The translations under genes were made by a program, and so were the position numbers. From positions 682,001 to 746,000 of the forward strand of contig NZ_JAATJL010000001.1 in assembly GCF_011927905.1 (NCBI RefSeq): a stretch of DNA of 64,000 bases, in the 5' to 3' direction. Positions 59,511 to 64,000 of the stretch are shown one piece after another (positions within the stretch are counted from its first letter, which is position 1; every line of letters begins with the position of its first letter). Origin of the DNA: Arthrobacter pigmenti. GTDB lineage: Bacteria; Actinomycetota; Actinomycetes; Actinomycetales; Micrococcaceae. The notes under the pieces are model-generated. The model was given only the letters and a program-made list of their open reading frames with translations, was not told the origin of the DNA and made no database searches.

Positions 59511-60806
59511 ATGAGGCGCATAACCACAAAACGCACCCTGGCTCTCACAGTCACCGCGCTGACGGGGCTTGGCCTGGCAGCCTGCGGAGGGGGAGGCGAC
59601 GCCGGAACCACCGACGCCGGCGAACTCACCAGCGGGCCAATCACCATCTGGTATTCCAACAACCAGCAGGAGGTCGCCTGGGGCGAGGACATGGTCGCAG
59701 CCTGGAATGAAGCCAACCCGGACCAGGAGATCACCGCGCAGGAGATCCCCGCCGGCACCAGTTCCGAGGAGGTGATTGCCGCAGCCATCACCGCCGGCAA
59801 CGCTCCGTGCATCGTGATGAACACAGCGCCGGTCGCCGTACCCCAGTTCCAGCAGATGGGCGGGCTGGTTCCGCTGGATACCTTCGAGGACGGCGTCGAA
59901 TACATCGAATCCCGCAGCGGCGAGGTAGCGGAGCAGTACAAGTCAGCGGACGGCCAGTACTACCAGTTGCCGTGGAAATCCAACCCCGTAGTCCTCTACT
60001 ACAACAAGGACATGTTCACCGAAGCGGGCCTGGATCCGGAGAACCCGCCGCTCGGAACCCAGGATGAGCTGCTGGAAACTTCCCGCACGCTGGTGGAGTC
60101 CGGTGCTGCGGAGTACGCGATGTGGCCCTCGCCTGCCGGTGAGTTCTTCCAGTCCTGGTTCGACTTCTACCCGTTCTATGCAGCAGCTACCGGCGGCACC
60201 CAGCTTGTCGAAGACGGCGAAGCGACGTTCACCTCCGAAGAGGGCCTGGCCGTCGCCGAGATGTGGCGCACCATGTATGAGGAAGGTCTGTCTTCGCAGG
60301 AGGCGTACACGGGGGACTCCTTCGTGGACAAGAAGGCTGCGATCGCCATCTCCGGTCCCTGGGCCATCCCGGTCTACGGCGACCAGGTCAACTGGGGCAC
60401 AGCTCCGGTCCCCGGCCTCGAAGAGGGAGCGGAAACGTCGACCTTCTCGGACGCGAAGAACATGGCCATCTACTCGGCCTGCGACAACAAGCAGACCGCG
60501 TGGGAAGTCATGAAGTTCGCCACCAGCGAGGAGCAGGACCGCGCCCTGCTGGAAGCAACCGGCCAGATGCCCATCAGGCAGGACCTGACCGGAACCTATC
60601 CGGACTACTTCGAGGCCAACCCTGCGTACGTTGAGTTCGCGGACCAGGCAAGCCGCGCCGTCGAGGTACCCAACGTCCCCAACTCGGTTGAGGTCTGGCA
60701 GACCTTCCGCGATGCGTGGGGCTCATCGGTGATCTTCGGCAACGAGTCCATCGAGGACGCCTTCAGCGGCGCAGCCGAAGAGATCAACACCCTGGTCTCC
60801 GAGTAA
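59511..60806 (+). CDS. CUT1 ABC importer, sugar-binding lipoprotein (GH130 operon)
   Basis: This is a 431-residue lipoprotein with lipobox LAACGG (Cys25). The mature domain (ITIWYSNNQQEVAWGEDMVAAWNEANPDQEITAQEIPAG and following PWKSNPVVLYYNKDMFTEAGLDPENPPL) is a family 1 solute-binding protein. AGGAG precedes ATG 59511. It is the first transporter gene after the LacI gene (31-base gap). The ligand is probably an oligosaccharide containing mannose, judged from the GH130 enzyme. Confidence 0.92.
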   Translation: MRRITTKRTLALTVTALTGLGLAACGGGGDAGTTDAGELTSGPITIWYSNNQQEVAWGEDMVAAWNEANPDQEITAQEIPAGTSSEEVIAAAITAGNAPCIVMNTAPVAVPQFQQMGGLVPLDTFEDGVEYIESRSGEVAEQYKSADGQYYQLPWKSNPVVLYYNKDMFTEAGLDPENPPLGTQDELLETSRTLVESGAAEYAMWPSPAGEFFQSWFDFYPFYAAATGGTQLVEDGEATFTSEEGLAVAEMWRTMYEEGLSSQEAYTGDSFVDKKAAIAISGPWAIPVYGDQVNWGTAPVPGLEEGAETSTFSDAKNMAIYSACDNKQTAWEVMKFATSEEQDRALLEATGQMPIRQDLTGTYPDYFEANPAYVEFADQASRAVEVPNVPNSVEVWQTFRDAWGSSVIFGNESIEDAFSGAAEEINTLVSE

Positions 60807-60819
60807 GTAGGTGTAGACG

Positions 60820-61770
60820 GTGACCACCGATTCCGCCGTCGGCAAGCTGCGGGATCCGGGCCCCACCCCGGATCCCGCTCCCCGGCGGCGCAAGAGATTC
60901 CTGGGACGGCAGCCGTTTGGCCTGGCGTTCAGCGCACCGTACGTGATCTTCATCCTCGCGGTGCTCGCGTATCCACTGGGCTACGCCGTCTACATTTCAT
61001 TCCACGATTTCTTCTTCACAGCACCGGGAGTGGCGGTTGAGCGCCCGTTCGTCGGCTTGCAGAACTACATCCAGGTGCTCAGCGATCCCGACGTTGCCCG
61101 GTCCTTCCTCAACATCGGCGTCTTCCTGATCATCAACGTTCCGCTCACCGTGGCGCTGTCCCTGATCCTGGCCAATGCGCTGAACCGGGTGAAACGGCTG
61201 CGGACCTTCTTCCGCGTCAGCTACTACGTGCCGTACGTGACGGCGAGTGTCGCCGTCGTCGGCGTCTGGCTTTTCCTGTTCTCGCAGAACGGGCTGGTCA
61301 ACGCGCTTTTGGGGCCGCTGGCGCCGGATCCATCGTGGCTGGTCAATTCCACGCTCGCCATGCCCACCGTCGCGCTCTATGTGACGTGGAAGCAGTTGGG
61401 ATTCTTCATCCTGCTCTACCTAGCGGCGCTGCAGAACATCCCCGAGGAGCTCTACGAGTCCGCGTCGGTGGACGGCGCAGGAAAAGTGCGCCAGTTCTTC
61501 AGCATCACCGTCCCCGGCGTGCGGTCGGCGAGTGTCCTGGTGACGTTGCTGGCCACTATCACCGGCGCGAATCTGTTCACGGAGCCGTACCTGCTCACCG
61601 GCGGCGGCGGACCGGACGGCGCATCAACCTCGCCCGTTTTCCTCATGTACCAGGAGGGAATCCTGCAGGGGAACCCGGATACGGCGGCCGCTCTCGGGGT
61701 CGTGCTGGTACTTGGTGTGCTTGTCATTGCGCTCATCCAGCGACGCCTCGTCGGCGGGAAGGAAGACTGA
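60820..61770 (+). CDS. CUT1 ABC importer, permease 1 (GH130 operon)
   Basis: This is a 316-residue membrane protein with six segments. EAA loop: YESASVDGAGKVRQFFSITVPGVRSASVLVTL. An N-terminal cytoplasmic tail of about 35 Pro/Arg-rich residues precedes the first segment. The GTG at 60820 follows a weak ribosome site, 13 bases after the binding-protein stop. It is the MalF-like member of the pair. Confidence 0.92.
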   Translation: MTTDSAVGKLRDPGPTPDPAPRRRKRFLGRQPFGLAFSAPYVIFILAVLAYPLGYAVYISFHDFFFTAPGVAVERPFVGLQNYIQVLSDPDVARSFLNIGVFLIINVPLTVALSLILANALNRVKRLRTFFRVSYYVPYVTASVAVVGVWLFLFSQNGLVNALLGPLAPDPSWLVNSTLAMPTVALYVTWKQLGFFILLYLAALQNIPEELYESASVDGAGKVRQFFSITVPGVRSASVLVTLLATITGANLFTEPYLLTGGGGPDGASTSPVFLMYQEGILQGNPDTAAALGVVLVLGVLVIALIQRRLVGGKED

Positions 61771-61771
61771 C

Positions 61772-62701
61772 ATGGCCAAGGATTTCCAGCCAACAATGAC
61801 CAAAACGACGACGACGACGCCACCCGGCTCGCCCGCGCCGCCCCCACGAACCTCGGGGCGGAAGAAGAGCAAGAACGGCCTCAAGCCGCTGAGCTTTCTG
61901 CTCCTGGCACTGGGCGCGTTCGTTTTCCTGTTCCCGTTCTACTACATGCTGATCGGCTCGCTGCAGACAGAGCCGGATACCTCGATTGCCGGAGCCTTCC
62001 CGAACTTCGGCAACATTACCGGGCAGAACTATGTGCTCATCAACGAATCGATCAACCTGTTCCGCGGGCTGATCAATTCGGGGATCTTCACGGGCGGGGT
62101 GATTCTGTGCACGGTGATCTTCGGGATTCCCGTTGGCTACGCGTTGGCGCAGATGCACTTCCGCGGCCGGGGCGTGGTCTTCGCGCTGATGCTCCTGGTC
62201 CAGATGGTGCCGTTCCAGCTGCTGCTCATTCCGCTCTACGTGCTGATCGTGCGGGATTACGGACTGGCCGACACGTACCTCGGCATGATCCTGCCGTTCG
62301 CGATCAACTCCACAGCCGTTTTCGTGTTCCGGCAGTACTTCCTGCAGCTGCCCGCATCCCTGTTCGAGGCAGCACGCATCGACGGGGCCAGCGAGATGCG
62401 GATCCTCACGCGGATCGCCGTCCCGCTGGTGCGGCCCGCGATCGTCACCGCAATCCTGCTGACCTTCATCGGGCCCTGGAACGAATTCCTCTGGCCCTTC
62501 CTCGTCACCAAGGACGCGGCCTACCAGCCGCTCGCGGTGTCGCTGGCCAACTACATTTCCAACGTTGCGGCAACCGCCGCCAACCCGTTCGGGGCAATCC
62601 TTGCCGGTGCCTGCGTACTCGCAGCTCCCGCCGTCGGACTGTTCATAATCTTCCAACGCCAATTCATCTCGACCAATATCGGATCCAGCGCAAAGGGCTA
62701 A
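61772..62701 (+). CDS. CUT1 ABC importer, permease 2 (GH130 operon)
   Basis: This is a 309-residue membrane protein with six segments and EAA loop FEAARIDGASEMRILTRIAVPLVRPAIVTA. A Thr/Pro-rich cytoplasmic start of about 35 residues precedes the first segment. It begins one base after the permease 1 stop; GGAAGG lies before ATG 61772. No ATPase gene follows, so a shared MsiK-type ATPase is expected elsewhere. The GH130 enzyme starts 6 bases after its stop. Confidence 0.92.
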   Translation: MAKDFQPTMTKTTTTTPPGSPAPPPRTSGRKKSKNGLKPLSFLLLALGAFVFLFPFYYMLIGSLQTEPDTSIAGAFPNFGNITGQNYVLINESINLFRGLINSGIFTGGVILCTVIFGIPVGYALAQMHFRGRGVVFALMLLVQMVPFQLLLIPLYVLIVRDYGLADTYLGMILPFAINSTAVFVFRQYFLQLPASLFEAARIDGASEMRILTRIAVPLVRPAIVTAILLTFIGPWNEFLWPFLVTKDAAYQPLAVSLANYISNVAATAANPFGAILAGACVLAAPAVGLFIIFQRQFISTNIGSSAKG

Positions 62702-62707
62702 TCTCCT

Positions 62708-63787
62708 ATGACTTCCCAGAAAACTCTCCTGCCGACCGTGCCGTACACGCTCACCCGGGCCGGCGTAATCATGACACCGGAGGACGGCAATGACTTCGAA
62801 GCCGAAGGCGTGCTCAACCCGGCCAGCGGCCGGGGTCCCGACGGCGAGCTGTACCTACTTCCACGCCTGGTGGCCAAGGGCAACGTATCCCGCGTGGGGC
62901 TCGCGAAGGTGATCATCGAGAACGGGGTGCCCACCGGCGTCGAGCGCCTCGGCGTTGTGCTCGGGCCGGACGAGGGCTGGGAACGAGGCATGAACAACGC
63001 CGGCACCGAGGATCCGCGCACCACGTGGGTGCCCTCGCTCGGCAAGCACCTCATGACCTACGTGGCCTATGGCCCGCTGGGTCCGCGCCTGGCGTTCGCC
63101 CATTCTGCGGACCTGCGGACCTGGGACCGTCTGGGACCCTGCTTCTTCGAGTACGAGCCCTCCCTCTCGATGGACCTCAACCTGTTCCCGAACAAGGACG
63201 CCGTGTTCTTCCCCGAACCGGTGAATGATCCCGACGGCGTCCCCTCCTACGCCATGCTTCACCGCCCCATGTGGGACCTCGGCTGGATCCGTGAGGGTGA
63301 GGGTGAGCACCTGCCGGCCGGCGTCACCGACAACCGCCCGGGTATCTGGATCTCCTACGTCCCGGTCGAGGAAGTTCAGCGGGACCTCCGCAACCTCGTG
63401 CACATGGGCAAGCACCGCCTCGTTGCCTTGAGCGAGTTTGATTTCGAGGAGCTGAAGATCGGCGGCGGCCCTGCACCGATCCGGGTTGACGAGGGATGGC
63501 TGATCATTCATCACGGGGTAGCGGGTGCGCTGGAGAAGTCGGCGTTCGACCACCAACAGAAGGTCCACTACACGGCCGCCGCGATGATCCTCGACGCCGA
63601 TGATCCGTCGAAGGTCATCGCCCGCAGCAGCGAACCGCTCCTGGCACCGGAGACGGACGACGAGAAATCGGGCATCGTGCCCAACGTCGTCTTCCCGACG
63701 GCGATCGAGGAGATCGACGGGCAACTGTTCGTGTTCTACGGGATGGCGGACTCGAAAATCGGTGTCGCACGCCTCGATCGGAGATGA
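62708..63787 (+). CDS. GH130 phosphorylase (mannoside phosphorylase)
   Basis: This is a 359-residue five-bladed propeller enzyme. GTEDPRTTW gives the conserved GH130 Asp102 that acts as catalytic acid; FDHQQKVHYTAAAMILDADDPSKVIARSSEPLLAPE is the family C-terminal signature. There is no signal peptide. GH130 enzymes phosphorolyse beta-mannosides such as mannosyl-glucose, mannobiose or mannosyl-chitobiose, releasing mannose 1-phosphate. It ends the operon and would process the imported oligosaccharide. Its subfamily and exact substrate cannot be assigned from sequence alone. Confidence 0.88.
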   Translation: MTSQKTLLPTVPYTLTRAGVIMTPEDGNDFEAEGVLNPASGRGPDGELYLLPRLVAKGNVSRVGLAKVIIENGVPTGVERLGVVLGPDEGWERGMNNAGTEDPRTTWVPSLGKHLMTYVAYGPLGPRLAFAHSADLRTWDRLGPCFFEYEPSLSMDLNLFPNKDAVFFPEPVNDPDGVPSYAMLHRPMWDLGWIREGEGEHLPAGVTDNRPGIWISYVPVEEVQRDLRNLVHMGKHRLVALSEFDFEELKIGGGPAPIRVDEGWLIIHHGVAGALEKSAFDHQQKVHYTAAAMILDADDPSKVIARSSEPLLAPETDDEKSGIVPNVVFPTAIEEIDGQLFVFYGMADSKIGVARLDRR

Positions 63788-63855
63788 TTCCCGCATCGTC
63801 CTTCCCTCGCCGTTGATGACTCACAAGCAGGACACGCCGTTATTGAATGCTCAGG

Positions 63856-63959
63856 GCGATGATTCCGTGCAGGTATGACGGGCTGAACCGGCGTGTTACT
63901 CACGACACGCCGCTGTTCGCCGGGTCTTGGGCGGCAGACCTGCACGGAATCGCGCGGGA
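63856..63959. repeat. 104-bp repeat, copy B (with nested inverted repeats)
   Basis: This is the second copy of the element at 58265-58368, in the same orientation. It starts 69 bases after the GH130 stop. The outer arms are slightly less perfect than in copy A. The following bases (about 63968-63980) repeat CGGCGTGTT, so the structure may continue past the window edge. It might also act as a terminator of the GH130 operon. Confidence 0.72.
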
Positions 63960-64000
63960 AGGTGTGAAGCGGCGTGTTCTGCCTGGCCGATGTCAGTGGT

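Noticed and set aside
1-64000. CRISPR array, prophage, complete insertion sequence or conjugative genes
   Set aside because: No regularly spaced repeats, integrase, transposase, phage structural or conjugation genes were seen on either strand.

Overview
The window is high-GC DNA, densely packed on both strands, with many GTG starts, lipoprotein and Tat signals, an ANTAR regulator, a FBP-type zinc protein, a stand-alone LigD polymerase and ABC sugar importers that lack their own ATPase. This combination points to a high-GC Gram-positive actinobacterium, most likely an Arthrobacter-like member of the Micrococcaceae. The assignment is an inference from gene content; there is no rRNA or tRNA in the window to confirm it.

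Layout. 1-3.3 kb: a NADP-binding reductase (cut by the window edge) divergent from its MarR regulator with two operator copies, then an AEC transporter and a threonine/serine dehydratase. 3.3-6.7 kb (minus strand): FBP zinc protein, a degenerate 24-bp tandem repeat, a Doc/RHH toxin-antitoxin pair, DUF3072, a conserved hypothetical and a LigD polymerase. 6.8-18.4 kb: MFS exporter, second reductase, small membrane proteins, a DUF1524/Excalibur gene that has lost its nuclease core, an IS1096-passenger-like protein, DUF1992, GNAT, GAF-ANTAR, DUF1275, gamma-glutamyltransferase with an overlapping GntR gene, and a phospholipase D-type synthase. 18.5-24.2 kb: MBL hydrolase, LysR/UPF0324 pair, Ser/Thr kinase with an overlapping lipoprotein, and a membrane channel-like protein.

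24.3-31.8 kb is a glycan locus: LacI regulator, GH35 beta-galactosidase and a large secreted GH101 endo-alpha-N-acetylgalactosaminidase. Near-identical palindromes (TGTTATCCRTAACA) lie before both enzymes. 31.9-39.6 kb holds housekeeping and envelope genes (epimerase, phosphoesterase, HtrA-like protease lipoprotein, membrane proteins, coiled-coil protein, DHA2 exporter).

39.6-49.7 kb is the most unusual region. Two paralogous Tat-exported beta-propeller proteins bracket a DeoR-HTH/LacI-sensor hybrid regulator, a CUT1 sugar ABC importer (binding protein and two permeases, no ATPase) and a 2-hydroxyacid dehydrogenase. Repeated ATGTTCA/TGTTCA operator half-sites occur before both propeller genes, the regulator and the importer, so they look like one regulon for an unidentified extracellular substrate.

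49.7-58.2 kb: a GNAT pseudogene with an internal deletion, a glutaminase-STAS-cyclic-nucleotide-domain fusion, adenine deaminase, a DoxX-like protein, a complete OpuC/ProU-type osmoprotectant ABC operon and a M50 metalloprotease. 58.3-64 kb: a LacI-CUT1-GH130 operon for mannoside phosphorolysis, bracketed by two 93%-identical 104-bp repeats with terminal and internal inverted repeats. No CRISPR array, complete insertion sequence, rRNA or convincing tRNA was seen.
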